Of a stretch of DNA of 9,766 nucleotides, positions 1 to 6,938 are shown piece after piece (within the stretch, counting starts at the first letter, position 1; each line of letters starts with the position of its first letter). Made by a program: the position numbers and the translations under genes. The notes below the pieces were generated by a model. That model did no database searches, was not told the DNA's origin, and worked only from the letters and a program-made list of their open reading frames with translations. Source of the DNA: Actinomycetota bacterium. GTDB lineage: Bacteria > Actinomycetota > Humimicrobiia > Humimicrobiales > Humimicrobiaceae. Where the stretch lies: positions 1 to 9,766 of the forward strand of contig JACIXO010000024.1 in NCBI GenBank assembly GCA_014360385.1, given 5' to 3'.

Positions 1-408
1 TTAGTGACACAGCTAATTAATAAGGTTTTATCGAGAGGCAAAAAGGGCGTTGCTGAAAAGATAGTATATAAAAGTCTGGAGATTTTGAGAGAAAGGACAA
101 AGGAAAATCCTTTAGATATATTGGAGAAATGCCTTGAAAATGTAAAACCGGTATTAGAAGTAAGACCAAGAAGAGTAGGAGGAGCCACTTACCAGGTGCC
201 TGTAGAAGTTTCTCCTGAGAGATCCACAACTCTGGCTATTAGATGGATAGTAAGTTTTGCCAGGAGAAGAAGGGAAAAAACGATGGCAGAGAGGTTAGCT
301 GGAGAAATTCTAGATGCAGCCAGTAATACAGGGAGCAGTGTGAAGAAAAAAGAGGATTTACATAAAATGGCAGAGGCAAATAAGGCCTTTGCTCATTACA
401 GGTGGTAA
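1..408 (+). CDS. rpsG: 30S ribosomal protein S7, 5'-truncated by window edge
   Basis: S7 is a primary 16S rRNA-binding protein that nucleates assembly of the 30S head and lies near the mRNA exit channel and E site. The frame is open from base 1 (Leu-Val-Thr...). The first visible residues match the S7 segment around LVTQLINKV that normally lies about 20 residues into the protein. The central RPRRVGGATYQVPVEV segment and the C-terminal EANKAFAHYRW end are typical of S7. About 135 codons are present against a usual ~156, so the true start is upstream of the window. The GTG at base 4 is an internal Val codon. The stop is TAA. In most bacteria rpsL lies just upstream, and fusA follows here after 141 nt. 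Identity is certain. Confidence 0.97.
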   Translation, partial: LVTQLINKVLSRGKKGVAEKIVYKSLEILRERTKENPLDILEKCLENVKPVLEVRPRRVGGATYQVPVEVSPERSTTLAIRWIVSFARRRREKTMAERLAGEILDAASNTGSSVKKKEDLHKMAEANKAFAHYRW

Positions 409-434
409 AATGGGTTGAAATTAGGGTCAAGATT

Positions 435-484
435 GGTGGTAATGGTAGTAACTATAGTAATTAACTGTAGTAATAGTAGTAATA
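435..484 (+). repeat. 9-nt tandem repeat array in rpsG-fusA spacer
   Basis: Consecutive 9-nt units read GGTGGTAAT, GGTAGTAAC and TATAGTAAT (435-461). After 5 nt comes a perfect tandem pair of GTAGTAATA (467-475 and 476-484). It has stop codons in at least one frame and looks non-coding. I infer growth by replication slippage; no function is visible. Confidence 0.75.
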
Positions 485-503
485 GTTTTCTGAAAGAGGT
501 TGT

Positions 504-533
504 TTTAAGTTTAGATACATTTAAGTTTTAGAT
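504..533 (+). repeat. Near-tandem ~16-nt duplication upstream of fusA
   Basis: TTTAAGTTTAGAT (504-516) is followed 3 nt later by TTTAAGTTTTAGAT (520-533), identical except for one extra T. It ends just before the fusA SD. The period is about 16 nt. I see no -35/-10 pair here. Confidence 0.7.
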
Positions 534-537
534 GCGC

Positions 538-543
538 AGGTGA
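538..543 (+). promoter_or_regulatory. Ribosome binding site of fusA
   Basis: AGGTGA lies 6 nt before the ATG at 550. It complements the 3' end of 16S rRNA and supports this start. Confidence 0.75.
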
Positions 544-549
544 TTTTAT

Positions 550-2637
550 ATGGCGCGGCAGTTTTCATTAAAAAATACAAGAAATATTGGAATAGTTGCT
601 CATATTGATGCTGGAAAGACAACGACAACTGAGCGTATCCTGTACTACACCGGAAAAACATACAAAATAGGTGAAGTTCATGAAGGTACAGCTGTTATGG
701 ACTGGATGATTCAGGAGCAGGAACGAGGTATAACCATAACATCTGCAGCCACTACGTGCTTCTGGAAGGATCACAGGATTAACATAATAGACACCCCTGG
801 TCACGTTGACTTTACTGTGGAAGTTGAGAGATCCTTAAGGGTTCTCGATGGTCTTGTTGTTGTCTTTTGTGCTGTGGGAGGAGTAGAGCCCCAGTCCGAG
901 ACAGTCTGGAAACAGGCTGACAAATATAACATTCCTAGGATTGCATTCATAAATAAAATGGATCGGAGTGGTGCTGATTTCTTCTATGTTATAGACATGA
1001 TTAGAACCAGGTTAAATGCAAACCCTTTACCGGTGCAGATACCTATTGGTAGGGAAGAAAACTTCTCTGGGATTATAGACCTTGTTACCATGAAGTCAAT
1101 AAGATACAAGGATGAATTGGGAGTAAAATTCGAATACGATGAAATCCCAGATGAGATGAAATCTATTGCTAATAAATATAGACAGGAACTTATAGAGAAT
1201 GTGTCTAATTTTAATGACGACATTTTAGCCAAGTACTTAGAGAATTTAGAGATAGCTCCTGAAGAACTAAAGAAAGCCATAAGGGAAATTACTCTTCAAC
1301 TTAAGGGTATCCCTGTACTTTGTGGGGCTGCTTTTAAAAATAAGGGAGTTCAACCACTTTTGGACTGTGTTGTTGACTATCTTCCTTCCCCCCTTGATGT
1401 TTCTCAATTAGGAGGAATAAATCCTCAGACAGGTGAAAAGGAGATACGCAGGATAAGTGATAATGAAGCTTTCTCTGCATTGGTATTCAAGATAGTAACA
1501 GACCCATTTGTTGGAAAGTTAAGTTATACCCGAGTTTATTCGGGAGTAATCCGTACTGGAATGCAGATTTTAAATACTACTACTGGTAGAACTGAAAGAA
1601 TAGGTAGGTTGCTTCAAATGCACGCAAACCACAGGGAAGAAGTTGAAGAAGCATATTGTGGTGATATTGTGGCTATTGTGGGTTTGAAAAATGTCACCAC
1701 TGGAGATACTATCTGTGATCCTGCCAGGCCCATAAAATATGAGTCTATCTCATTTCCAGAACCAGTGTTGTCAATTGCGATTGAACCCAAGACCAAGGTT
1801 GATCAGGAGAAATTGTCAGCGGCTCTGAAGAAGCTATCGGAGGAGGACCCCACCTTCAAAGTTGAGATAGATAGAGAAACAGGACAAACCATTATATCTG
1901 GAATGGGCGAACTCCATCTTGAAGTTATAGTTGACAGGCTTTTGCGTGAGTTTAGTGTGGGTGCTAATGTGGGAAGGCCACAGGTTTCTTATAGAGAAAC
2001 CATAACTCGAAGTGCTCAGGTGGAAGGTAAGTATATAAGACAAAGTGGAGGAAGAGGTCAATATGGCCATGTAGTTATATTATTTGAACCGAATGAATAT
2101 GGTAAAGGTTTTGAGTTTGAAGATAAAACCAAGGGAGGAGTTATTCCTAAGGAGTTTGTCAAGGCTGTTGAGCTGGGGATAATCGATGCTATGCAAAGTG
2201 GAGAGTTGGCTGGTTATCCGGTTGTGGATTTTAAGGCAACTCTTGTAGATGGTTCATATCATGAAGTGGATTCGTCCGACCTTGCATTTAGAATTGCTGC
2301 CTCAAAGGCATTCAGAGAAGCTATGTTAAAATGCTCACCTATATTGCTGGAACCAATAATGGAGGTAGAGGTAGTTGTGCCTGATGAGTTTCTTGGAGAT
2401 GTTATTGGAGATATTAACAGTAGAAGGGGCAGAGTGTTATCAATTAATCAAAGACATAAAATGAGAGTAGTAAAATCGGAGGTTCCTTTAGCCTCCATGT
2501 TTGGATATGCCACTGATTTGAGATCAAGGACTCAGGGAAGGGCAACATTTACAATGCAGTTTAAGAAGTACGAACCTGTGCCTGATAATATTATTAATGA
2601 GATTATTGGAAGAGTGAAAGGAAGTATAGCTGTATAA
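550..2637 (+). CDS. fusA: Elongation factor G (EF-G)
   Basis: EF-G is the cytoplasmic GTPase that drives tRNA-mRNA translocation and, with RRF, ribosome recycling. The 695 residues match the usual EF-G length. The G domain shows the P-loop AHIDAGKT (17-24), switch I ERGITI (58-63), DTPGH (81-85) with the catalytic His 85, and NKMD (135-138). A beta-barrel domain II follows, beginning around SALVFKIVTDPFVG. The C-terminal half has the domain IV signatures GGRGQYGHV and HEVDSSDLAF, then domain V with GDVIGDINSRRGRV. The ATG start is backed by AGGTGA 6 nt upstream. It lies 141 nt after rpsG and 120 nt before tuf, the classical str order. No key residue is missing. Codon use is mixed (AGG in 15 of 43 Arg codons), unlike tuf. 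It is a canonical EF-G. Confidence 0.98.
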   Translation: MARQFSLKNTRNIGIVAHIDAGKTTTTERILYYTGKTYKIGEVHEGTAVMDWMIQEQERGITITSAATTCFWKDHRINIIDTPGHVDFTVEVERSLRVLDGLVVVFCAVGGVEPQSETVWKQADKYNIPRIAFINKMDRSGADFFYVIDMIRTRLNANPLPVQIPIGREENFSGIIDLVTMKSIRYKDELGVKFEYDEIPDEMKSIANKYRQELIENVSNFNDDILAKYLENLEIAPEELKKAIREITLQLKGIPVLCGAAFKNKGVQPLLDCVVDYLPSPLDVSQLGGINPQTGEKEIRRISDNEAFSALVFKIVTDPFVGKLSYTRVYSGVIRTGMQILNTTTGRTERIGRLLQMHANHREEVEEAYCGDIVAIVGLKNVTTGDTICDPARPIKYESISFPEPVLSIAIEPKTKVDQEKLSAALKKLSEEDPTFKVEIDRETGQTIISGMGELHLEVIVDRLLREFSVGANVGRPQVSYRETITRSAQVEGKYIRQSGGRGQYGHVVILFEPNEYGKGFEFEDKTKGGVIPKEFVKAVELGIIDAMQSGELAGYPVVDFKATLVDGSYHEVDSSDLAFRIAASKAFREAMLKCSPILLEPIMEVEVVVPDEFLGDVIGDINSRRGRVLSINQRHKMRVVKSEVPLASMFGYATDLRSRTQGRATFTMQFKKYEPVPDNIINEIIGRVKGSIAV

Positions 2638-2672
2638 CACTGGTGCCTGGGTAAATAAAACTGGGTAGCCTA

Positions 2673-2708
2673 AAATAATATGAAATAATATTATGAAATA
2701 ATATGATG
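2673..2708 (+). repeat. Three copies of AAATAATAT in fusA-tuf spacer
   Basis: AAATAATAT occurs at 2673-2681, 2683-2691 and 2696-2704. The last two sit in adjacent 13-nt units, AAATAATATTATG and AAATAATATGATG, that differ at one base. Just upstream, CTGGGTA occurs at 2647-2653 and 2661-2667, a 14-nt period. I see no hairpin followed by a T-run, so this is not a terminator. Confidence 0.75.
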
Positions 2709-2719
2709 TGTTAAGTGCC

Positions 2720-2741
2720 AAATCTTATAAAACTCTTATAA
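2720..2741 (+). repeat. 11-nt tandem duplication upstream of tuf
   Basis: AAATCTTATAA (2720-2730) is directly followed by AACTCTTATAA (2731-2741), with one mismatch. Each copy carries a -10-like TATAAA (2726-2731 and 2737-2742). No -35-like hexamer is found at 16-19 nt from either, so a promoter is possible but not supported. Confidence 0.65.
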
Positions 2742-2743
2742 AC

Positions 2744-2750
2744 GAAAGGA
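2744..2750 (+). promoter_or_regulatory. Ribosome binding site of tuf
   Basis: GAAAGGA (core AAAGGA 2745-2750) lies 7 nt before the ATG at 2758. Confidence 0.7.
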
Positions 2751-2757
2751 TACCAAG

Positions 2758-3963
2758 ATGGCTAAGCAAAAATTTGAAAGAACAAAACCCCATATAAATG
2801 TAGGAACTATAGGCCATGTAGACCATGGAAAAACTACTCTTACATCGGCTATTACTTACTGCCTTAAAGCCCAGGGGTTAGATGTTGAAGAAAGATCTTT
2901 TGATTCCATAGACAACGCCCCTGAAGAAAAGGCAAGAGGTATAACAATAGCTATTGCTCATGTAGAATACCAGACCCAAAATCGTCACTATGCCCATGTA
3001 GACTGCCCTGGTCATGCAGACTACATTAAAAACATGATAACAGGTGCAGCTCAGATGGATGGAGCAATACTTGTAGTATCTGCAGCAGATGGACCAATGC
3101 CCCAGACAAGAGAGCACATCTTACTTGCCCGTCAGGTAGGAGTTCCCTACATAGTAGTATTCTTAAATAAAGTTGATATGGTAGATGACCCTGAGCTTAT
3201 AGAACTAGTAGAGATGGAGGTAAGAGACCTACTTACAGAATATGAATTTCCAGGTGATGAAATACCAGTAGTAAAAGGCTCAGCTCTTAAAGCACTTGAA
3301 TGTAAGTGTGGCAAAAAAGAATGTCCTAACTGTGGCCCCATACTTGAGCTTATGGATAAAGTAGATAGCTACATCCCTACTCCTCAAAGAGACATAGACA
3401 AACCTTTCCTTATGCCCATAGAGGATATATTCTCAATAACAGGTAGAGGAACAGTAGTAACAGGTAGAGTAGAAAGAGGAAAGATAACACTTCAGGAGCC
3501 TGTAGAAGTAGTTGGCCTAAGACCACAAGTTCTAAAAACAGTAGTAACAGGTATTGAAATGTTTAGAAAACTACTTGACTTCGCTCAGGCAGGAGACAAT
3601 GTAGGACTTCTTTTAAGAGGTGTACAAAAAGAAGAAGTAGAAAGAGGTCAAGTAGTAGCAAAGCCAGGCTCAATTACTCCTCATTTAAGATTCAAAGCCC
3701 AGGTGTATGTACTATCCAAAGAAGAAGGTGGAAGACATACTCCATTTTTCTCTGGCTATAGACCGCAGTTTTATTTTAGAACAACTGATGTTACAGGTGA
3801 AATAACGCTTCCTGAAGGAGTAGAAATGGTAATGCCTGGTGACAATATCGAACTTGAAGCAAAGCTAATAACTCCTGTAGCTATGGAAGAAGGTTTAAGA
3901 TTTGCTATTCGTGAAGGTGGAAGAACTATAGGTGCTGGAAGTATTACAAAGATTCTGGAGTGA
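2758..3963 (+). CDS. tuf: Elongation factor Tu (EF-Tu) with Cys-cluster insertion
   Basis: EF-Tu is the GTPase that delivers aminoacyl-tRNA to the ribosomal A site. The 401 residues show GHVDHGKT (19-26), RGITI (60-64), DCPGHADY (82-89) and NKVD (137-140). G5 is around GSALKAL (174-180), followed by the domain II signature ITGRGTVVTGRVERG and a typical domain III ending in GRTIGAGSITKILE. Between the G domain and domain II an insertion carries Cys 182, 184, 189 and 192 (C-x-C-x4-C-x2-C), a possible metal-binding knuckle; the E. coli protein lacks it. Codon use departs from the neighbours: GTA is 31 of 38 Val codons, Arg codons are 19 AGA plus 3 CGT with no AGG, and the stop is TGA. Horizontal acquisition, conversion with another tuf copy, or strong translational selection could explain this. 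rpsJ follows after 45 nt. Confidence 0.98.
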   Translation: MAKQKFERTKPHINVGTIGHVDHGKTTLTSAITYCLKAQGLDVEERSFDSIDNAPEEKARGITIAIAHVEYQTQNRHYAHVDCPGHADYIKNMITGAAQMDGAILVVSAADGPMPQTREHILLARQVGVPYIVVFLNKVDMVDDPELIELVEMEVRDLLTEYEFPGDEIPVVKGSALKALECKCGKKECPNCGPILELMDKVDSYIPTPQRDIDKPFLMPIEDIFSITGRGTVVTGRVERGKITLQEPVEVVGLRPQVLKTVVTGIEMFRKLLDFAQAGDNVGLLLRGVQKEEVERGQVVAKPGSITPHLRFKAQVYVLSKEEGGRHTPFFSGYRPQFYFRTTDVTGEITLPEGVEMVMPGDNIELEAKLITPVAMEEGLRFAIREGGRTIGAGSITKILE

Positions 3964-3997
3964 GGCTGGGTTAAGATTTATAGATTTGTGTTTTTAT

Positions 3998-4003
3998 AGG
4001 AGG
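3998..4003 (+). promoter_or_regulatory. Strong ribosome binding site fixing the GTG start of rpsJ
   Basis: A consensus AGGAGG ends 5 nt before the GTG at 4009 and decides this non-ATG start. Confidence 0.85.
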
Positions 4004-4008
4004 TTCAG

Positions 4009-4326
4009 GTGCCAGGAAAGCCGGGGCAAAAGATAAGGATAAAACTGAAAGCATATGATCATGAGTTAATAGACCAGTCAGCGAAAAAGATAGTGGAAAC
4101 AGCTGAGGGTTCTGGAGCTAAGGTTTCAGGACCAATTCCACTCCCTACGAAAAGGAGTGTTTATTGTGTTATAAGATCACCACATATAGATAAAGATTCC
4201 AGGGAGCATTTTGAGATACGTACACATAAAAGACTTATAGATATAATAGATCCAACTCCCAAGACAGTTGATCTATTGATGAGGCTGAGTCTACCTGCAG
4301 GTGTAGATATAGAGATAAAGCTTTAA
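4009..4326 (+). CDS. rpsJ: 30S ribosomal protein S10
   Basis: S10 is a 30S head protein and, in complex with NusB, part of the antitermination machinery. The GTG start with a consensus AGGAGG upstream gives 105 residues, two or three more than usual because of a short MPGKPG leader before QKIRIKLKAYDHELID. Conserved S10 features follow: the AYDH segment, GPIPLPTKRS, and the C-terminal THKRLIDIIDPTPKTVDLLMRL. The gene begins 45 nt after tuf, so the str and S10 clusters are joined with no room for a classical long S10 leader. In E. coli that leader mediates L4 feedback, so any L4 control here would have to sit elsewhere. The stop is TAA and rplC follows 23 nt later. Confidence 0.97.
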   Translation: MPGKPGQKIRIKLKAYDHELIDQSAKKIVETAEGSGAKVSGPIPLPTKRSVYCVIRSPHIDKDSREHFEIRTHKRLIDIIDPTPKTVDLLMRLSLPAGVDIEIKL

Positions 4327-4337
4327 GTTTTATGGAA

Positions 4338-4343
4338 GTGGAG
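4338..4343 (+). promoter_or_regulatory. Ribosome binding site that selects the downstream rplC start
   Basis: GTGGAG lies 6 nt before the ATG at 4350. The earlier in-frame ATG at 4332 has only weak TAAG upstream, so this site favours 4350. Confidence 0.6.
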
Positions 4344-4349
4344 TTTGAG

Positions 4350-4979
4350 ATGGTAGAGGCAATTTATGGTATAAAGGTTGGGACAACTCAAGTCTTTGAT
4401 AAAAAAGGTAACACTGTTTGTGTTACTGCTATTGAAGCTGAACCATGTGTGGTTGTTGATGTTAAGAATACTGAGAAACACGGGTATAGTGCTATTAGAG
4501 TAGGATTTGGCAAGGCAAGGGAGAAAAAACTAAACAAACCCCTGAAGGGTGAGTTTGATAAAGTCGGTGTAGGATATAAAAGGTTTATTAAGGAAATCAG
4601 AGTGGAAAATTTAGAAGAGGAATGTAAACCTGGGGACAAAATAGATGTTGGAGTATTTAAAGCAGGTGATAGGATTAATATAACTGGCTTGTCCAAAGGG
4701 AAGGGCTTTAGTGGAGTTATAAAAAGACACAATTTTCATAGAGGACCAATGAGTCATGGTTCGCATAGTCAGAGAAGGCCTGGCTCTATCGGTATGTGTT
4801 CCACTCCTTCTAGAGTGTTTAAAGGTAAAAAAATGCCTGGAAGGATGGGAAATAGAAGGGTTACAATACTTAATTCTGAGGTGGTAGATGTTATTGGGGA
4901 GAAGAATCTGATTCTTGTTAAAGGAAGCGTTCCTGGAGCCAGGGGTAATGTGGTTCTCATAAGAAAGGTACAGGGGTAA
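4350..4979 (+). CDS. rplC: 50S ribosomal protein L3
   Basis: L3 binds near the 3' end of 23S rRNA, initiates 50S assembly, and reaches toward the peptidyl transferase centre with a long loop. From the ATG at 4350 the product has 209 residues (the usual is about 205-210) and begins MVEAIYGIKVGTTQVF, matching the L3 N-terminus G-x-K-x-G-x-TQ-x-F. An in-frame ATG at 4332 would add six residues but has a poorer SD and lies outside the family pattern. The central KGKGFSGVIKRHNF and the SHGSHSQRRPGSIG loop are classic, as is VFKGKKMPGRMGNRRVT near the C-terminus. The stop is TAA. An unusual 133-nt spacer separates it from rplD. Confidence 0.96.
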   Translation: MVEAIYGIKVGTTQVFDKKGNTVCVTAIEAEPCVVVDVKNTEKHGYSAIRVGFGKAREKKLNKPLKGEFDKVGVGYKRFIKEIRVENLEEECKPGDKIDVGVFKAGDRINITGLSKGKGFSGVIKRHNFHRGPMSHGSHSQRRPGSIGMCSTPSRVFKGKKMPGRMGNRRVTILNSEVVDVIGEKNLILVKGSVPGARGNVVLIRKVQG

Positions 4980-5027
4980 AAGATTATATAGATTCAAAAT
5001 GTGGTTTTTGGGAGCAGCATCTTGGAG

Positions 5028-5057
5028 TTTACACTTCTACAAAATTTGTACTTATAA
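5028..5057 (+). promoter_or_regulatory. Weak candidate promoter between rplC and rplD
   Basis: TTTACA (5028-5033) is followed after 18 nt by TTATAA (5052-5057), or after 19 nt by TATAAC (5053-5058). A start near 5065 would give a leader of about 50 nt for rplD. A+T-rich spacers produce such matches by chance. Confidence 0.2.
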
Positions 5058-5062
5058 CATTG

Positions 5063-5080
5063 AAATAATTTAAATAATTT
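5063..5080 (+). repeat. Perfect 9-nt tandem dimer in rplC-rplD spacer
   Basis: AAATAATTT occurs twice without a gap (5063-5071 and 5072-5080). The junction makes the palindrome ATTTAAAT. It lies 32 nt before the rplD start. Confidence 0.8.
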
Positions 5081-5112
5081 TGACTTTCAGATAAGTTTCG
5101 GGAGATAGGATA

Positions 5113-5751
5113 ATGGCAAGTCTTAAAGTTGTTGATAAAGAAGGAAAACAAGTAAAAGAAGTAGAGGTTCCTGACGGAATTGTGAACCAGGAAATAAAGG
5201 AAGATGTTCTACATCTGGAAGTAAGAAGATATCTGGCTTCTTTGAGAGCAGGAACGCATAGCACGAAGGGAAGAAGTGAGGTAAGTGGAGGTGGAAGGAA
5301 ACCCTGGAGGCAGAAAGGAACTGGCAGAGCCAGAGCAGGTTCGATAAGATCGCCCCTGTGGAAAGGTGGGGGTGTAGTATTTGGACCAAAACCCAGAGAT
5401 TATTCTTTCAAATTGAATAAGAAAGTTATAAGGAAATGTAAAATCATGGCTTTATCTGAGAAATTCAAGAACAACCAGATTTTAATAGTGGAAGAGTTTG
5501 GTTTTGAGGAGCCCAAGACAAAAAAGGCTCTGGAAATCCTGGATAAGTTCAATTTGAAGGATAAAAAGGTTCTGGTTGTTTTAAAGGACTTGAACAGCAA
5601 CGAAGCCAGGTCTTTTAGAAATATAAGTAATGTTTGTGTATCGAGTGTGCATGCGCTTACTACTTATAATATGCTTGTTGCTGAACATCTGGTGTTTACT
5701 GAAAATTCTTTTAACGAGTTTGTTGAGAGGTTGGGCAATGGACGATCCTAG
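5113..5751 (+). CDS. rplD: 50S ribosomal protein L4
   Basis: L4 is an early 50S assembly protein whose long basic loop lines the nascent-peptide exit tunnel; in some bacteria it also represses the S10 operon. The 212 residues fit the family. The RRYLASLRAGTHSTKGRSEV segment is followed by the conserved tunnel loop GGGRKPWRQKGTGRARAGSI (about residues 58-77), SPLWKGGGVVFGPKPRDY, and a C-terminal Rossmann-like half with KVLVVL. GGGAG (5100-5104) lies 8 nt before the ATG. The stop (TAG) lies inside rplW, overlapping it by 14 nt, which suggests translational coupling. Loss of spacing on this side contrasts with the 133-nt gap on the other. No anomalies are seen in the protein. Confidence 0.97.
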   Translation: MASLKVVDKEGKQVKEVEVPDGIVNQEIKEDVLHLEVRRYLASLRAGTHSTKGRSEVSGGGRKPWRQKGTGRARAGSIRSPLWKGGGVVFGPKPRDYSFKLNKKVIRKCKIMALSEKFKNNQILIVEEFGFEEPKTKKALEILDKFNLKDKKVLVVLKDLNSNEARSFRNISNVCVSSVHALTTYNMLVAEHLVFTENSFNEFVERLGNGRS

Positions 5752-6025
5752 AGATATAATTCTTTCGCCAATAGTTTCAGAAAAAAGTTATGCAGGAGTT
5801 CAACAGAACAGGTATTCGTTTTATGTCGATTTGAGAGCTAATAAAGGTGAGATCAAAAGAGCCATTGAACAAATTTTTAATGTTAAGGTTCTTAAAATAA
5901 GTACTATAAATGTTAAGCCAAAGCCTAAAAGGTTAGGAAGGTCAGTAGGTAAAAGTTCCAGGAAAAAGAAGGCTATTGTAACTCTACGGAAAGGTGATAG
6001 AATTGAGTTTTTTGAATCTGTATAA
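5738..6025 (+). CDS. rplW: 50S ribosomal protein L23
   Basis: L23 sits at the exit-tunnel rim and is the docking site for trigger factor and SRP. I place the start at the ATG at 5738, giving 95 residues beginning MDDPRDIILSPIVSEKSY; the S-P-I-V-S-E-K-S/T pattern is the L23 N-terminal signature. GAGG (5727-5730, inside rplD) lies 7 nt upstream. The frame stays open back to about 5630, but that extension is rplD sequence in another frame. Later motifs include ANKGEIKRAIEQIFNVKV and the basic loop KPKPKRLGR, both typical. The gene overlaps rplD by 14 nt in the +1 frame. The stop is TAA, with 77 nt to rplB. Confidence 0.96.
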   Translation: MDDPRDIILSPIVSEKSYAGVQQNRYSFYVDLRANKGEIKRAIEQIFNVKVLKISTINVKPKPKRLGRSVGKSSRKKKAIVTLRKGDRIEFFESV

Positions 6026-6088
6026 GACCTTGCGGTCGGGATTCGTAATAGCATTGTAAAAACAAGAAAAGTAGAGAATCTGGTAGAA

Positions 6089-6096
6089 GTGGGGGT
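6089..6096 (+). promoter_or_regulatory. Ribosome binding site for the TTG start of rplB
   Basis: The core GGGGGT (6091-6096) can pair with the anti-SD ACCUCC through one G-U wobble. It lies 6 nt before the TTG at 6103. Confidence 0.55.
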
Positions 6097-6102
6097 ATTA
6101 AA

Positions 6103-6930
6103 TTGGCTATAAAAAAATATAAACCAACATCTCCTGGAAGAAGATTTGCTACAGTTTTGGACTTTTCAGTTCTGACAAAGAAAGAGCCTGAAAAGTCACT
6201 TTTGGCGCCTTTAAAGAAAAAGGCTGGAAGAAACAACTATGGTCGTATTACCAGGAGGCATAGTGGTGGTGGACACAAGAGACTGTATAGAGTTATTGAT
6301 TTTAAGCGAAGGAAAGATAATATCCCTGCCAGAGTGGATGCCATAGAGTATGATCCCAACAGGAGTGCAAGGATTGCTCTTTTAACATATGCTGATGGTG
6401 AGAAAAGCTATATAATAGCTCCGCTTGGACTAAAAGTAGGCGATACAGTAATGTCAGGAGAAAATGTGGACATAAAGCCGGCTAATTGCCTTCCACTTAA
6501 GAATATACCTGTTGGAACAATGATTCACAATATTGAGTTAAAAGCTGGTAAGGGTGCAGAACTTGTGAGGTCGGCAGGAGCAGCGGCTCAACTTCTTGCC
6601 AAAGAGGACAAATATGCGCATGTAAAACTTCCTTCTGGTGAGGTGAGACTAATTAACTTAGACTGCAGAGCCTGCATAGGCCAGGTTGGAAATGTTGAAC
6701 ATGGGATAGTTTCAATAGGTAAAGCTGGAAGAAGTAGGTGGTTAGGTATAAGGCCAGCTGTAAGGGGAACAGCAATGAACCCTCACGACCATCCTCATGG
6801 TGGGGGTGAGGGAAAGAACAAAACTTCAGGTAGAGATCCTGTCTCTCCATGGGGAAAGCCTACACTGGGATACAAAACCAGGAAGAAAAATAAGGTGACA
6901 AACAAGTTTATATTGAAAAGAAGAAAATAG
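6103..6930 (+). CDS. rplB: 50S ribosomal protein L2
   Basis: L2 is one of the most conserved 50S proteins; it is needed for subunit association and lies close to the peptidyl transferase centre. From a TTG start the product has 275 residues (the usual is 273-277), beginning MAIKKYKPTSPGRR, which is the standard L2 N-terminus. Signatures in order are GRITRRHSGGGHKRLYR, the OB-like core with RVDAIEYDPNRSARIAL, LIN-LDCRACIGQVGN, GKAGRSRWLGIRP, and NPHDHPHGGGEG containing the conserved His near E. coli His229. A basic tail KVTNKFILKRRK closes it. No other start matches the family N-terminus. The stop is TAG; rpsS starts 8 nt later. This is a canonical L2. Confidence 0.98.
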   Translation: MAIKKYKPTSPGRRFATVLDFSVLTKKEPEKSLLAPLKKKAGRNNYGRITRRHSGGGHKRLYRVIDFKRRKDNIPARVDAIEYDPNRSARIALLTYADGEKSYIIAPLGLKVGDTVMSGENVDIKPANCLPLKNIPVGTMIHNIELKAGKGAELVRSAGAAAQLLAKEDKYAHVKLPSGEVRLINLDCRACIGQVGNVEHGIVSIGKAGRSRWLGIRPAVRGTAMNPHDHPHGGGEGKNKTSGRDPVSPWGKPTLGYKTRKKNKVTNKFILKRRK

Positions 6931-6938
6931 GGGGAGAA

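Noticed and set aside
4..6. GTG as start codon of rpsG
   Set aside because: The frame is open to base 1, and the residues there match an internal S7 segment about 20 residues in, so the gene is truncated by the window rather than starting here.
2641..2757. Possible tRNA gene or terminator between fusA and tuf
   Set aside because: There is no cloverleaf, TTCGA-like T-loop or CCA-like acceptor, and no GC-rich stem followed by a T-run. The spacer is explained by direct repeats and the tuf SD.
5080..5085. TTGACT as a -35 box before rplD
   Set aside because: At 16-19 nt downstream there is no -10-like hexamer (AGATAG, GATAGG), and transcription would start inside or after the rplD start codon.
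5630..5737. 36-residue N-terminal extension of L23 in the same frame as rplW
   Set aside because: The extension lies in rplD coding sequence read in another frame; the family N-terminus starts at the ATG at 5738 with an SD upstream.
6026..6037. GACC-TTGC-GGTC hairpin right after the rplW stop as a terminator
   Set aside because: The stem is only 4 bp with no T-run, and the cluster continues on the same strand.
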